The notes beneath the pieces are model-generated. The model ran no database searches and was not told the origin of the DNA. It saw only the letters and a program-made list of their open reading frames with translations. Below, piece by piece: positions 1 through 9,641 of a DNA stretch of 64,000 bases (position 1 is the stretch's first letter; the number at the start of each line of letters is the position of its first letter). The position numbers were made by a program, and so were the translations under genes. Source of the DNA: JAENVU01 sp963801105 (lineage in GTDB: Bacteria > Actinomycetota > Acidimicrobiia > IMCC26256 > JAENVU01); the NCBI GenBank assembly GCA_963801105.1, contig CAWDDH010000003.1:1240001-1304000 (forward strand). The letters run 5' to 3'.

Positions 1-407
1 AGCAGTACCGAGTCCTGGTACGGATCCGCGAGGGCCATCACCCGGACGCGCGGGCTGAGCGGCACCCACTGGCGGTCGGGGAGGACCTTGACCCGGTAGC
101 CGTCCCCGGTCAGGAAGTCCCTGATCCGGGATCCGACGTGGTCGGCCAGCAGGATCGTCTTGTCGGCGAGGGTCTCGAGCGACGGCAGGTGGAGGTGGTC
201 GGGATGGCCGTGCGAGATCCACAGGTACGGGCAGGACCGGACCGACGCGAGCTGTTCCTCGGGTACCTCGTGCGAGAGGATCCAACTCCCGAAGTACGCG
301 GAGCCGGACAGCCATGGGTCCGTGGCGAGCAGCGGGGTCCGGTCGTGCACGATCAGCGTCGCGTTGCCGATCGTCTCGAAGGCGAGATCGTACGTAGAAT
401 CTGTCAT
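1..407 (-). CDS. Metallo-beta-lactamase-fold hydrolase, N-terminal part
   Basis: The gene runs off the left edge, so only the first 135 codons are seen, starting at an ATG at 407. The protein shows a DPWLSG segment near residue 30 and a SHGHPDHLH metal-binding motif (HxHxDH) near residue 60, which places it in the metallo-beta-lactamase fold, most like the UlaG / CMP-sialic-acid-hydroxylase-type branch. Two metal ions and a hydrolase or oxygenase-like role are expected from the family; the substrate cannot be told. It is divergent from the glycosyltransferase gene starting at 479, and sits at the edge of the glycan locus, so a sugar-related role is possible. A TACTCT box on this strand (446 to 441) could be its -10 element. 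Confidence 0.8.
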   Translation of the reverse strand, partial: MTDSTYDLAFETIGNATLIVHDRTPLLATDPWLSGSAYFGSWILSHEVPEEQLASVRSCPYLWISHGHPDHLHLPSLETLADKTILLADHVGSRIRDFLTGDGYRVKVLPDRQWVPLSPRVRVMALADPYQDSVL

Positions 408-478
408 CTTCTGGCCCGTCCCGCGTTCGGCGAGCCGCCGAGAGTAGCAGCCACATTCATCGACGCGATCAGGGTCCG

Positions 479-1598
479 GTGCAGATCATCTTCGTCTCCA
501 GCGTCGCCGCCGGCGGGTCGGGCACGTCACAACGTCAGCTCGCGCGCCGCCTCGCCGACCGGGGACACCGCGTGGATCTGCTGGCCGCCACACCGACCAG
601 CCGGGTCGTCCGACCGCTGTACGACCACCAGGTGGACCTGAGCACGCGCCTCCGGTCGAGCCGCGTGCGTCCGGCGCTGCTCGGGCTCCAGCGGCCCTGG
701 GGCCGGCGGCTGCGCCAGCAGCGACACGCCTGACTTCCCGACGTGGTTCGCGGCGGTTCCCGAGAACGGATACCGGTCGTTGCGCCGCGCCGCGTGACCC
801 GACGTCGTCGTAGCCAGCAGCATCGAGCGCGTCACGTGGCGGCGGCTGCGCGCGCAGCTGCAGGCCGAGACGATTCCGAGCGTGCTGTACCTGCGGGAGG
901 CGTCCGCGATCGGGCACCTCACCATCACGGGCGCGCCGCCCGACCTGTTGCTCGCCAACGCCGAGAGCCTGGCGCGTGGCGCGGTCGGCGCCGGGTTCCC
1001 CTGCGAGGTCGTGCCGTCGGTGACCGAGGTCGACCGCGCGCGGGTCGACAGCACGCGCGAGACAGTCCTGCTCGTGAACCCGATTCCGCTGCTCGGCGGC
1101 GACCGCCTGTTCACGATCGCGGCCGCCCGACCCGGACTCCGGTTCGTGGTCCAGGAGTCCGGACTGCTGACCGACGAGGAGCGCGAGCGCGTGCACCGCC
1201 TCGCCGCCGGGCTGGCGAACGTCGAGGTGCGGGCCTTCGCCAGCGACCCGGCCGCGGTCTTCCGGGACGCTCGGCTGCTGCTCGTGCCGCACCGGGTCGA
1301 CAACCGGCCGCGCGTCGTGCTCGAGGCGCAGACGAACGGGATCCCGGTGATCGCGAGCGACTACCCGGGGCTCACCGAGTCGGTCGGACCGGGCGGGACG
1401 ATCGTGGAGGACACCGACGATCCCGCGCCGTGGCTGCGGGCGATCGACGACGCGCTCGAGCCCGCGCGCTACGAGATGCTCGTCCGCGCCGCCCGCACCC
1501 ACGCGAGCCGCGACGACGTCGTGCCCGAGCGGATCGTGGAGCGGTTCGAGCGACTCCTCGCCGATCTCGTCCGTCCGGACGCGAACGCCGCGCGCTGA
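479..1598 (+). pseudogene. Glycosyltransferase, GT4-like, reading frame broken
   Basis: Two pieces together look like one glycosyltransferase of about 370 residues. The N-terminal piece starts at a GTG (479) and has the Gly-rich loop and QLARRLADRGHRVDLL helix of GT-B enzymes. The frame is lost near 720 (QQR then a stop), resumes in another frame as DTPDFPTWFAAVPENGYRSL, and meets an in-frame TGA at 795-797. It then continues to 1598 with the C-terminal sugar-nucleotide domain, including a PHRVDNRPRVVLEAQTNGIP segment typical of GT4. The disruption may be a sequence error or real decay; similar breaks occur in other genes here. The stop abuts the end of the convergent gene at 1599. Confidence 0.7.
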
Positions 1599-2450
1599 TC
1601 AGGCGGGTTCGGCGCCGTCGAGGAAGCGGGCGACGGCTTCGCCCCATGCCGTCCGCGCCTCGGTGCGGCGCTCCTCCGGGCCTTGGGCGGAGAACCAGTT
1701 GTGGTACACGATCCCGCCGTACACGGTGCCGATCACGCCGGGACCGCGCACCTCGGAGGGTTCGATCAGCCCGACGCGACCGGGCTCGCGCATCGAGATC
1801 CGCTCCGCGACGTCCCACGAGCGGCCGTGGACGAACTCGCCCCCTTGCCAGTGCGAGCGGATGAAGGTGTGCTTGCGGTCCCGGAAGTCCCGGGTCCGCA
1901 TGGCGAGCATGCTGGGGTGCGCGAAGCCCCGATGCATGTGGCCGCCGACGACCACATTGCCCTCGTCCAGTTTGGCGCGCAGGACGTCGAGCCAGTCCGC
2001 GCGCACCGGGAACGCGTCGACGTCGAGTGTCGCGAAGAACTCGGTGCGCACCATCTGCATCCCGAGGTCGAGCGCGGGGCCGTGCCCGAGGTTGAGCGGC
2101 AGCAGCAGCGCGCGGACGCCGCTCGCTCGGATGACGGCCCGCGAGTCGTCGGTCGACGCGTTGTCGACGACCACGAGATCGGCCCTCGGGCTGAACTGGC
2201 GGACTCCGCGAATGAGGTCGGCGAGGAACTCGCCCGTGTTCCAGTTCACGGTGAGCACCGTGAACCGGTCGGGCTCGAGCGACCGGTGGACGTGGCGGGC
2301 GGTGTACCGACTCGTCCCGGCGGCCGCGGTGGCGAGCAGGCGCGTCGTGCGGAACTTCAGGTCGGATACCAGGGCGCGGGACGGCACGGCTCTCCGGTCA
2401 CCGACACCCGGTCGTCGGGCCCGGCGCGCGGCGCGTCGTCGCCCGAGCAC
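1599..2450 (-). CDS. GT2-family glycosyltransferase (DVDAFP type, copy 1)
   Basis: The GT-A fold is shown by NWNTG (residues 69-73), DNASTD (96-101) and DVDAFP (143-148), the last taking the place of the usual DxD metal/nucleotide site. Later segments AGGHMHR-like, HPSMLAMRTRDF and a C-terminal GTVYGGIVYHNWFS are shared with the proteins at 3427-4398 and 19755-20579, so these three are paralogs. The enzyme is expected to move a sugar from a nucleotide donor to a cell-surface glycan on the cytoplasmic face. The longest start is GTG at 2450; a GTG at 2387 is also possible because the first 20 residues are Arg-rich and not shared with the paralogs. Its start lies 102 bases from the divergent gene at 2553. 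Confidence 0.85.
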   Translation of the reverse strand: MLGRRRAARRARRPGVGDRRAVPSRALVSDLKFRTTRLLATAAAGTSRYTARHVHRSLEPDRFTVLTVNWNTGEFLADLIRGVRQFSPRADLVVVDNASTDDSRAVIRASGVRALLLPLNLGHGPALDLGMQMVRTEFFATLDVDAFPVRADWLDVLRAKLDEGNVVVGGHMHRGFAHPSMLAMRTRDFRDRKHTFIRSHWQGGEFVHGRSWDVAERISMREPGRVGLIEPSEVRGPGVIGTVYGGIVYHNWFSAQGPEERRTEARTAWGEAVARFLDGAEPA

Positions 2451-2552
2451 TGAACATGGCGGCGTACGCTACCCGGGCCCGTCGGAGCCCATCACGACGC
2501 GCCCGGCCGGTCCGGCCCGCGGCGTTGTCCACGACCACACCGGATCATCATC

Positions 2553-3425
2553 TTGGCGCCTTCACCTCCCGAGCTGTCGGTCGTGATCGCGGCCCACGAC
2601 GCCGCCGCCACCCTCGAGCAGCAGCTCGACGCGCTGTGCGGCCAGGGGTGGGACCGGCCGTGGGAGATCGTCGTCGTGGACAATGCCTCGACCGACGCGA
2701 CGGCGTCGATCGTCGCCCGGGTGGCGGCCGGGTGCCCGCGCCTCCGGCTGGTCGACGCCACCGACGGGCGCGGACCTGCTTACGCCCGCAACGTCGGCGC
2801 CCGCGCCGCGTCCGGGCGGCTCCTGGCGTTCTGCGACGCCGACGACGTCGTCGGACCGGGCTGGGTCGCCGCGATGGGCGATGGACTCGCGGACGACGAG
2901 TTCGTGTGCGGCCCGGTCGAGCTCGAGCGCCTGAACCCGCCGTGGCTGGTCACGTCCCGGGGATCGACCGGAACTGAGTCCGCCGCGCGGTTCGAGGACC
3001 GGTTCCCCTTCGCCAGCTCGTGCAACCTGGGGATCCGGCGCGCCCGCTTCGAAGCGTTCTCGGGTTTCGACGAGTCGCTCCACGTGGGGGAGGACATCGA
3101 CCTGTCGATGCGCCTCCACCTCTCGGGCGTTCGACTCGGGTTCCGGCCCGACGCGCTGGTCCACTACCGGTACCGCCCGACCCTGCGATCGACGTTCGAC
3201 CGCGGCGTGGCGTACGGCGCGGCCGGCCCGGCGATCGCCGAGCGCTGGCGCGCACGGGGTGGCGCCCCGGTTCCCCGATGGCGGGGTGCGCGCAACTGGG
3301 CGTGGCTGGTGCGCCACGTGCTGCTGCTGCGGAGTCGGGACGGGCGGGCGCGATGGCTCTGGGTCGCGGGCCAGCGGCTCGGAAGGATCGCCGGCTCGAT
3401 CCGGGTGCGGAGCCTCTACCTCTGA
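2553..3425 (+). CDS. GT2-family glycosyltransferase (CDADD type, copy 1)
   Basis: The 290-residue protein has the GT2 nucleotide-binding core: LSVVIAAHD (8-16), DNASTD (43-48), and CDADD (94-98) as the DxD-type metal site. A GEDIDLSMR acid pair near residue 182 matches the ED acceptor-side motif of the family. The C-terminus carries a helical tail ending SIRVRSLYL. It is a paralog of the gene at 4521-5406, and each is divergent from a DVDAFP-type glycosyltransferase. The start is a TTG at 2553. The donor and acceptor sugars cannot be read from sequence. Confidence 0.86.
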   Translation: MAPSPPELSVVIAAHDAAATLEQQLDALCGQGWDRPWEIVVVDNASTDATASIVARVAAGCPRLRLVDATDGRGPAYARNVGARAASGRLLAFCDADDVVGPGWVAAMGDGLADDEFVCGPVELERLNPPWLVTSRGSTGTESAARFEDRFPFASSCNLGIRRARFEAFSGFDESLHVGEDIDLSMRLHLSGVRLGFRPDALVHYRYRPTLRSTFDRGVAYGAAGPAIAERWRARGGAPVPRWRGARNWAWLVRHVLLLRSRDGRARWLWVAGQRLGRIAGSIRVRSLYL

Positions 3426-3426
3426 G

Positions 3427-4398
3427 TCACCAGGTCGGCTCGCCCTCGGCCACCGGTGTCCCGAGGTACTCCGAGAGCGCCTCGTTCCACGCGCACTCGG
3501 CATCGGTCGAGGTCAATCCGTCGACCGCGATGTCGGAGCGCAGGCGGGTGGAGGCGCCGTTGTGGTACACGAACCCGCCGAAGACGGAACCGAGCTGCAT
3601 GGGACCGCGCACGCGCGTGCGCGGGAAGGCGTGGACGCGGTCCAGGCCTTCCCGCCGCGTGATGCTCTCGCCCGTGTCCCACTCCTCGCGACCGAGCAGT
3701 GCCTGGTTCCAGGTGCCGACGTGCGGCGTGAAGGTGTGGCGCCGGGCGGCGAAGTACGACGTGCGCATGGCGAGACAGCACGGGTGGATGTAGCCGCGCT
3801 TGGCCTCGGCGCCGGTCACGAACTTGTGGTGTCGCAGGGGCTGGAGCAGCTCGTCGAGCCAGCCCTCGGCGATCGGGAACGCGTCGACATCCAGCGCGAC
3901 CGTGTACTCGGTCCGGCTCAGGAGGAACGCGAGGTCCATCGCGGGGCCGTGGAACACGTTCCGGTTCAGCAGCACGCTGCGGATCCGCCCCGTCGGGCGC
4001 TGGCTCCGGAGCCAGCGCCGGCTGTCGTCGGTCGAGCCGTTGTCGATCACCAGGACGTCCAGGCGACCGCCCGAGGGGGGACCGAACCGCTCGAGCGCCC
4101 GTACGACGTCCTTCAGCAGGTCGACGGCGTTCCAGTTGACGATCGCGATCGTCGCACCGGGATGGAGGCGCAGGCCCGGGATCCGCGACCGCGCCAGCAG
4201 GAGCACGCGCCACCGCAGGATCCGGAACAGGAGGTTCATCGGCCGGTTCATGACCGCGTCGTCGAGCACCGACGCGCGCCAGGGCGGGACGAACGGCTCC
4301 TCGCGTGGGGTGCGGACGCGTGCGGCGATCCGGCGGATCAGCGACCACGACCGTGAGACCGGACCGGGCGCGACGGGCAAGGGGTCCGGGTCGGTCAC
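3427..4398 (-). CDS. GT2-family glycosyltransferase (DVDAFP type, copy 2)
   Basis: The 323-residue protein carries NWN (88-90), DNGSTD (119-124) and DVDAFP (170-175), then the HPCCLAMRTSYF and GSVFGGFVYHNG segments that define this paralog group. An N-terminal stretch of about 75 residues before the catalytic domain is longer than in the other two copies and may be an amphipathic or acceptor-binding extension. The GTG start at 4398 was chosen because a TACCAT -10 box lies seven bases upstream, the leaderless layout seen across this window; extending upstream gives low-complexity sequence. It converges with the gene ending at 3425 and is divergent from its neighbour at 4521. Confidence 0.86.
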   Translation of the reverse strand: MTDPDPLPVAPGPVSRSWSLIRRIAARVRTPREEPFVPPWRASVLDDAVMNRPMNLLFRILRWRVLLLARSRIPGLRLHPGATIAIVNWNAVDLLKDVVRALERFGPPSGGRLDVLVIDNGSTDDSRRWLRSQRPTGRIRSVLLNRNVFHGPAMDLAFLLSRTEYTVALDVDAFPIAEGWLDELLQPLRHHKFVTGAEAKRGYIHPCCLAMRTSYFAARRHTFTPHVGTWNQALLGREEWDTGESITRREGLDRVHAFPRTRVRGPMQLGSVFGGFVYHNGASTRLRSDIAVDGLTSTDAECAWNEALSEYLGTPVAEGEPTW

Positions 4399-4405
4399 GG
4401 GCGCA

Positions 4406-4411
4406 ATGGTA
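4406..4411 (-). promoter_or_regulatory. -10 box (TACCAT) for a leaderless transcript
   Basis: TACCAT on the minus strand ends seven bases before the GTG start at 4398. This spacing puts the transcription start at or next to the start codon. Confidence 0.6.
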
Positions 4412-4520
4412 TTCGGCGGCGTGCGGGTCCCGGACGGGCGCGCCGGCGGCCGGGAAGCGCCGGCGCGGCCGGTACCATCCCCCGGGTGACGGCCCGCGCC
4501 TCGACGACCGCTGGTCCCCG

Positions 4521-5406
4521 GTGACGGACGATCCCGGATCGCCGGTGGAGCTCTCGGTCGTGATCCCGGCGCGCAACGAGGCCGCCACCATCGTGGCGCA
4601 GCTCGACGCCCTGACCGCGCAGGGCTGGGACGGCTCGTGGGAGATCGTCGTGGTCGACAACGGCTCGACGGACGCGACCGCCGCGATCGTGACCGACTAC
4701 GGCGTGTCCTGCCCACGGGTCCGGCTCGTGCCGGCGACCGAGCGCGCGGGTCTGAACTACGCCCGGAACGTGGGGATCGAGGCGGCGCACGGGACGGCGT
4801 TCGCCCTGTGCGACGCGGACGACCTCGTCGCGCCGGGATGGGTCCGCGCCATGGGCGAGGCCCTGCGGGAACACGCCATGGTCACCGGGTCCCTCGAGCT
4901 CGATCTCCTCAACCCCGAGTGGCTGGCCGGCTCGCGTGGGCGCGGGGACGAGCGGGGGTTGCCGACGTTCCACGGGATCTTCCCGACGGTGCACGGCAAC
5001 AACATGGGGATGCGGCGGGACACGTGGCGCGCGCTCGGACGCTTCGACGAGGTCGTGATCATCGGGGCGGACGACGTCGAGCTCTCGATGCGCGCGTGGA
5101 CGCAGGGCGTGGCGATCCACTTCGTTCCCGAGGCCCTCGTCCACTACCGGTATCGCCCGGAACCGGCGGCGCTGTGGCGCCAGGGCCGGAACTACGGCCG
5201 GTCGCGTCCGCTCGTCGTCCGGCGCCTGCGCGAACAGGGGCTCGAGTGCTCCGAGCCGCGTGGCGGGCTGGCGGTCGTGGGCGTGGCTCGTCGCCCACGT
5301 CCCCGATCTGCGGACGAACGAGGGCCGGGCGGCGTGGACCTGGGTGGCGGCGAACCGTCTGGGCCAGGTCGAGGGCTCGATCCGCTACCGGTCGCTCTTC
5401 ATCTGA
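4521..5406 (+). CDS. GT2-family glycosyltransferase (CDADD type, copy 2), frameshifted
   Basis: This is the paralog of the gene at 2553. It has LSVVIPARNE, DNGSTD, CDADD and an ADDVELSMR acid motif. The frame opened by the GTG at 4521 is lost near 5265, in a GGG run; the expected C-terminus continues in the next frame as RSWAWLVAHV and ends in SIRYRSLFI at 5406, matching the SIRVRSLYL tail of copy 1. The length is one base over a multiple of three, so one extra base explains the break. Its tail overlaps the convergent gene by about 20 bases. A TACCAT box at 4473-4478 lies upstream, but the GTG nearest to it (4486) is out of frame. Confidence 0.8.
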
Positions 5407-6524
5407 GGTCGGTCCCGGGCGTCGCGGTAGACGGCGCGCAGCGCCGCGCCGATACGCTCGGGCGCCTGGTCGATCGCGATGCCGGCGAGCGCCGTCCGAC
5501 GCCCGTTGCCAGGCCGTCGGGTCGGCGAACGCGCCTCGGAGTGCGTCCGCGAGCGCTTCCGGGTCGCCGGGGTCCACGACCCAGCCGGCGCCGCCGTCGA
5601 CGACCGACGCGCGCAACGCCCCGACGTCGGTGACCACGGCCGGGAGATGGCTGCCGAACGCGTCGTGGAGGACACCGCTCTGCGAGCTGAACGCGGTGTA
5701 GGGCAGGACCATGAGGTCGGCCTCTCGCAGGAGCTGGGTCTTGCGCTCGGGGGTGATCCATTCGATCTCCGCACGCAGCTGGGGCATCCGGTCCGCGGCC
5801 GCGAGCACCGCGGCCTCGAGGTCGGCGTCGCCGCGTCCGGCGACATGGAACCGGATCCCGGCGTCGGGCCCGACGCGCTCGATCGCGTCGAGCAGCTCGG
5901 GGATCCCCTTGTTCCGGCGCAAGGTCCCGAAGCAGAGAACGGTGGGAACTGGCCCGAGCATGCGGCGGTCGTCGGGTGCGCGGAAGGGCGAGACCCAATG
6001 CGGGACGACGTGGATGCGGTCCGGAGGCGTGCCGAACCGGTCCGTCAGCTCGGTGCCGACGTCGGCGTGATGGACGACGATCGTCCCGCACCGCCGGTAG
6101 AGCGCCGCCAGCAGGCGATGCTGGACCGAGTCCGGGAGCCGGGTGCGGTGCGGGATCACGTCGTGCACGGTGGTGACGATGGTGACGCTGCCGGGCGAGA
6201 CGCTCGAGCTCGACGATGTCGGTGTACTGGTTCAGGAACGCCACGTGCGCGACGTCGAACGCCCCGCTCGCTGACGGCGTCGCGACGCAGCCGGGCGCGT
6301 GCCCGGTAGGTCGCGACCCGCGAACCCGCCCATCGCAGCGATCCCTCGGTCGCGAGGTCCACGTCGGGCAGCTCGGCGCGCATCGTGACGCGTGCGGTCG
6401 AGGCGCGTGGCGCGCCCGGGCGGTCCAGCGCGTGCACCGTGAGCGTGTCGTCCGGTCCGGGGGTCGCGTAGGCGAGGGCGATGTCCTCCTCGCGGGCGAA
6501 GGGCCAGTACCAGTAGATCCGCAT
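5385..6524 (-). pseudogene. Glycosyltransferase, GT4-like, with three frame breaks
   Basis: Reading from an ATG at 6524, the protein begins MRIYWYWPFAREEDIALAYA, a typical GT-B first strand and loop. The frame changes near 6280 (then GAFDVAHVAFLNQYTDIVEL), near 6195 (then TTVHDVIPHRTRLPDSVQ) and near 5490 (then AIDQAPERIGAALRAVYRD). The middle piece contains the donor-site motifs VLCFGTLRRNKGIPELLDAI and the E-rich GVLHDAFGSHLPAVVTDVG of GT4 enzymes. Taken together the pieces make a full-length enzyme of about 380 residues. Three breaks in one gene may be sequence error or decay. The gene converges with, and slightly overlaps, the one ending at 5406. Confidence 0.7.
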
Positions 6525-6585
6525 GAGCACCTTGGACGTCGGAAACGCGAGGAGAGTACCGGCCGGGCCCGCGCGCCCCCGCCGG

Positions 6586-6591
6586 TAGAGT
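6586..6591 (+). promoter_or_regulatory. -10 box (TAGAGT) for a leaderless transcript
   Basis: TAGAGT is preceded by GG and ends seven bases before the ATG at 6599. Confidence 0.6.
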
Positions 6592-6598
6592 GACTCCG

Positions 6599-7529
6599 AT
6601 GGTCCGCGTCCTGCTCGCCGGTGCGCCTCGATCGGGCACCTCCTGGACGGCCGGGGCGCTGGGGCGGTGTGCGGGGGTCCGGCTCGTCGACGAGCCCGAC
6701 GGCTTCCGCGACGCCTTCGCCTTCCGCACGATGATGCAGCTCGGGGAGAACCCGCGTCTGGCGCCCGGCGACTCCGCTCCCGACTACGAGCGGCTCTGGG
6801 CCGGGGTCTTCGCCGGCGGCGCGTCGCCGCAGGGACCCGCCGCCCGTCTCGCCGCGTGGGCGTACCGCCGGGCGGGAACGGACGCGCGCCGTCGGGCCCG
6901 GGCCGAGGGGCGCCCGGTCCCGTGGTTGCGCGTCGCGATGGCGGCGGCGCGCCCGCCGCGAGCGGACTCTCGACCCGTGCACGTCGTGGCCAAGTCGGTG
7001 CAGTGCGCCCGCTCGGTCGAGTGGATCGTCGACCGGTTCGCGCCCAAGACCGTCGTGCTCGCACGGCATCCGCTGAATGCGATCGCGAGCTGGCGTGAGC
7101 TGGGCTTCGTTCGCAACCCACGCGAGAACGAGCTCGCTCGCGCGGGACGCGTACGAGCGCTGGGGCGTGACCGCACCCGGACCCGACGCCCCGCGGCTCG
7201 CCCAGCAGGCCTTCGTCTACGCCGTGACGGCCTCCGCACTGGCGGAGGCGGCCTCGCGCCATCCGGACTGGGTCACCGTGGGTCACGAGGACCTCTGTCG
7301 CGACGCTACGACCGAGTTGCGGGCCCTCGCCGAGCGGCTCGGGCTGACGTGGACCGACGCCGCGACGACCTTCGTCGCCGAGTCCGACCAGCAGGGCAGC
7401 GGGTTCGTCACGGCACGGGTCGCCGCGCACCAGGAGGACCGCTGGCGCGAGCGACTCAGCGGAGAAGACGTCGAGGTCGTTCGGTCGGTGCTCGCCGGGT
7501 TCCCGGCCGGACTGCTCGCCGACTGCTGA
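6599..7529 (+). CDS. P-loop sulfotransferase-like protein, frameshifted
   Basis: The N-terminus VRVLLAGAPRSGTSWTAGAL is the 5'-phosphosulfate-binding P-loop of PAPS-dependent sulfotransferases. TVVLARHPLNAIASWRE is the 3'-phosphate-binding strand and helix (RxPxxxxxSxR-like). The frame is lost near 7135 and resumes as RDAYERWGVTAP, ending at 7529 with the EDRWRERLS helix often seen near the end of these enzymes. The total length is one base over a multiple of three, consistent with one extra base. A GTG at 6590 is in frame, but the ATG at 6599 fits the TAGAGT box. It leads an operon with the glycosyltransferase at 7531 and the acetyltransferase at 8667. The acceptor is not known. Confidence 0.78.
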
Positions 7530-7530
7530 C

Positions 7531-8670
7531 GTGACGGACACCTCGCCGGCGCCGCCGCCCCCGTGTCGTGTGCTGTGGTTGGTCAAGGGGCTCGGTCCGG
7601 GTGGCGCCGAGCATCTGCTCGTGGCCGCGGCGGGTCGCCACGACCACGCTGCCTTCTCGATCCGCTGCGCGTACCTGCTGCCGTGGAAGCGCCAGCTGGT
7701 CGACGCACTCGCGTCGCGTGGGGTCGAGTCGCGCTGCCTCGAGGTCCGGGACGAGCGGGACCTCCGGTGGGCGTTCCGACTGCGCCGAATGCTGATCGAG
7801 GACCCGGTCGACGTGCTGCACGCGCACTCGCCGTACCCCGCCGGGATCGCGCGGCTCGTGGTGCGCACCCTGCCGCGTCGGATTCGGCCGCGCGTCGTCT
7901 ACACCCTGCACAACACCTGGGGGAGCTTCGCCCGACCGACGCGGCTGCTCAACGGGGCGACGATGCGTCTCGACGCGGCCGACCTGGCGGTGTCCGAGCT
8001 CGTACGCTCGACCGAGCCGGCGGCGCTCGCCCGACGAACCGAGGTGCTCGTCCACGGCATCGACCTCGCCGCGGCGCGCGGCCAGCGCGACCGGGCCGGG
8101 GTCCGCGCCGAGCTCGGCCTCGCCGCCGACGAGTTCGTCGTGGGCACCGTCGCCAACCTGCGCGCCCAGAAGGACTACCCGAACCTCCTCGCCGCGGCAC
8201 GGATCCTCGCCGATCGCGGCGCGCCGGTCCGGGTGCTGGCGGTGGGCCAGGGGCCTCTCGAGGCGGAGATCCACGCCGAGCACGCACGGCTCGGGTTGGA
8301 AGGCGTGGTGGACCTGCTCGGCGAGCGGACCGACGCCGTCCGCGTCATGAGTGCCTGCGACGCGTTCGTCCTCGCTTCGAGCAACGAAGGCCTGCCGGTG
8401 GCGATCATGGAGGCGCTCGCGCTCGGCCTGCCCATCGTGGCGACGAGAGTCGGGGGTCTGGCCGAGGCGGTCGACGATACCAACGGTGTGCTCGTCCCAC
8501 CGCGCGATCCCTCAGCGCTGGCAGACGCCCTTGCCGGGCTCGGGTCCGATCCGGCGACGCGCGCCCGCCTCGGCGCGGGCGCGACCGCGACGGCGGCCCG
8601 GTTCGACATCCGGCGAACCATCATGCGGATCGAGGTGGTCTACCGGACCGTCATGGGGGAACGACCGTGA
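7531..8670 (+). CDS. Glycosyltransferase, GT4 family
   Basis: The 379-residue protein is a complete GT-B enzyme. The N-terminal half has VKGLGPGGAEHLL, the nucleotide-sugar loop start, and VDVLHAHSPYPAGIARL. The C-terminal half has VVGTVANLRAQKDYPNLLAA and the donor-binding SNEGLPVAIMEALALGLPIV with the EX7E pattern of retaining GT4 enzymes. It starts with a GTG two bases after the stop of the sulfotransferase and its stop overlaps the next start (GTGA), so the three genes are probably translated together. It should add a sugar to a lipid-linked or growing glycan at the inner membrane face. Confidence 0.93.
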   Translation: MTDTSPAPPPPCRVLWLVKGLGPGGAEHLLVAAAGRHDHAAFSIRCAYLLPWKRQLVDALASRGVESRCLEVRDERDLRWAFRLRRMLIEDPVDVLHAHSPYPAGIARLVVRTLPRRIRPRVVYTLHNTWGSFARPTRLLNGATMRLDAADLAVSELVRSTEPAALARRTEVLVHGIDLAAARGQRDRAGVRAELGLAADEFVVGTVANLRAQKDYPNLLAAARILADRGAPVRVLAVGQGPLEAEIHAEHARLGLEGVVDLLGERTDAVRVMSACDAFVLASSNEGLPVAIMEALALGLPIVATRVGGLAEAVDDTNGVLVPPRDPSALADALAGLGSDPATRARLGAGATATAARFDIRRTIMRIEVVYRTVMGERP

Positions 8671-9638
8671 GCGAGCTCGTGTACCGGCGCGCCACGGATG
8701 CCGACCGACCGGCGATCATCGATCTGCTCCGCGTCTCGCTCGGCCGCGAGGTGGACCCTCGGTACGAGCAGCTCTTCGCGTGGAAGCACGTCGAGAACGC
8801 GTTCGGGCCGTCGCCGGCATGGGTCGCCGTCGACGGCGATCGCCTCGCCGGCCTCCGCGTCCTCATGCGCTGGGAGTTCGTCGACGGAGATCGGGTCGTA
8901 CGTGCGGTGCGAGCCGTCGACACCGCGACGCACCCGGACTACCAGGGGCGCGGCATCTTCACGGGGCTCACGCTCCACGCGATCGACGAGCTGCGCGACG
9001 AGGGCGTCGAGTTCGTGTTCAACACACCCAACGACCAGAGCCGTCCCGGGTACCTGAAGATGGGGTGGCAGATCGTGGGCCGGCAGCCCACGTTGGTGCG
9101 CCCGACCCGGTGGAGCCGGGCCGCGGTGATCGCCCAGGCGCGGGTGCCGGCGGACCGGTGGTCCACGCCGAGCGCGGCGGGCCGCGACGCGGCCGAGGTG
9201 CTCGCCGACGACGAGGCCCTCGACGCGCTCCTGGCCGCCGCCGAACGTGCTTCGGGCCTGCGGACCCGCCTGTCGCCGGCGTTCCTGCGGTGGCGGTTCG
9301 CCACGCCGTTGCTCGGCTACCGGGCGATCGTGGCCCCGGGCGGGCTCGCCGACGGGCTCGCGATCTTCCGGATCCGCCGCCGCGGCCCCGCGCGGGAGGC
9401 TGCGGTCGTCGCCCTCCTGACCCCGGGTCGGCGGCGCCGCACGGCAGGGGACCTCGTCCGGGGTGTCGTGCGCGAGGCCGAGGCCGACTACCTGCTCACA
9501 ATCGGTGCCGGACCGTTCGGGCCCGGTGGGCTGGTCCGGCTGCCGCGCACCGGTCCACTCCTGACCTGGCGTGGGCTCACCGCGACCGAGCCGCCGAGCT
9601 CGTGGGATCTCACGCTCGGGGACATCGAGCTGTTCTGA
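8667..9638 (+). CDS. GNAT-family acetyltransferase-like protein
   Basis: The 323-residue protein begins YRRATDADRPAIIDLL and has a GNAT acetyl-CoA loop in VDTATHPDYQGRGIFTGL (the QGRGI segment near residue 95). FVFNTPNDQSRPGYLKMGW follows, a signature of the larger GNAT proteins (Eis / polysaccharide-associated type). The C-terminal half is less typical and may hold a second GNAT-like or acceptor domain. The GTG start overlaps the previous stop by four bases, tying it to the sulfotransferase and glycosyltransferase upstream. N- or O-acylation of a sugar or lipid in the exported glycan is a reasonable inference, but the substrate is unproven. Confidence 0.82.
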   Translation: MSELVYRRATDADRPAIIDLLRVSLGREVDPRYEQLFAWKHVENAFGPSPAWVAVDGDRLAGLRVLMRWEFVDGDRVVRAVRAVDTATHPDYQGRGIFTGLTLHAIDELRDEGVEFVFNTPNDQSRPGYLKMGWQIVGRQPTLVRPTRWSRAAVIAQARVPADRWSTPSAAGRDAAEVLADDEALDALLAAAERASGLRTRLSPAFLRWRFATPLLGYRAIVAPGGLADGLAIFRIRRRGPAREAAVVALLTPGRRRRTAGDLVRGVVREAEADYLLTIGAGPFGPGGLVRLPRTGPLLTWRGLTATEPPSSWDLTLGDIELF

Positions 9639-9641
9639 GCG

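Noticed and set aside
795..797. In-frame TGA in the glycosyltransferase gene as a selenocysteine codon
   Set aside because: There is no selenoprotein-like context or SECIS-type hairpin that I can see, a frame break lies close by, and the family has no selenocysteine.
4486..4524. 12-codon leaderless ORF before the glycosyltransferase at 4521
   Set aside because: The TACCAT box and GTG are real, but the frame is tiny and may come from another base error in a gene that already has one.
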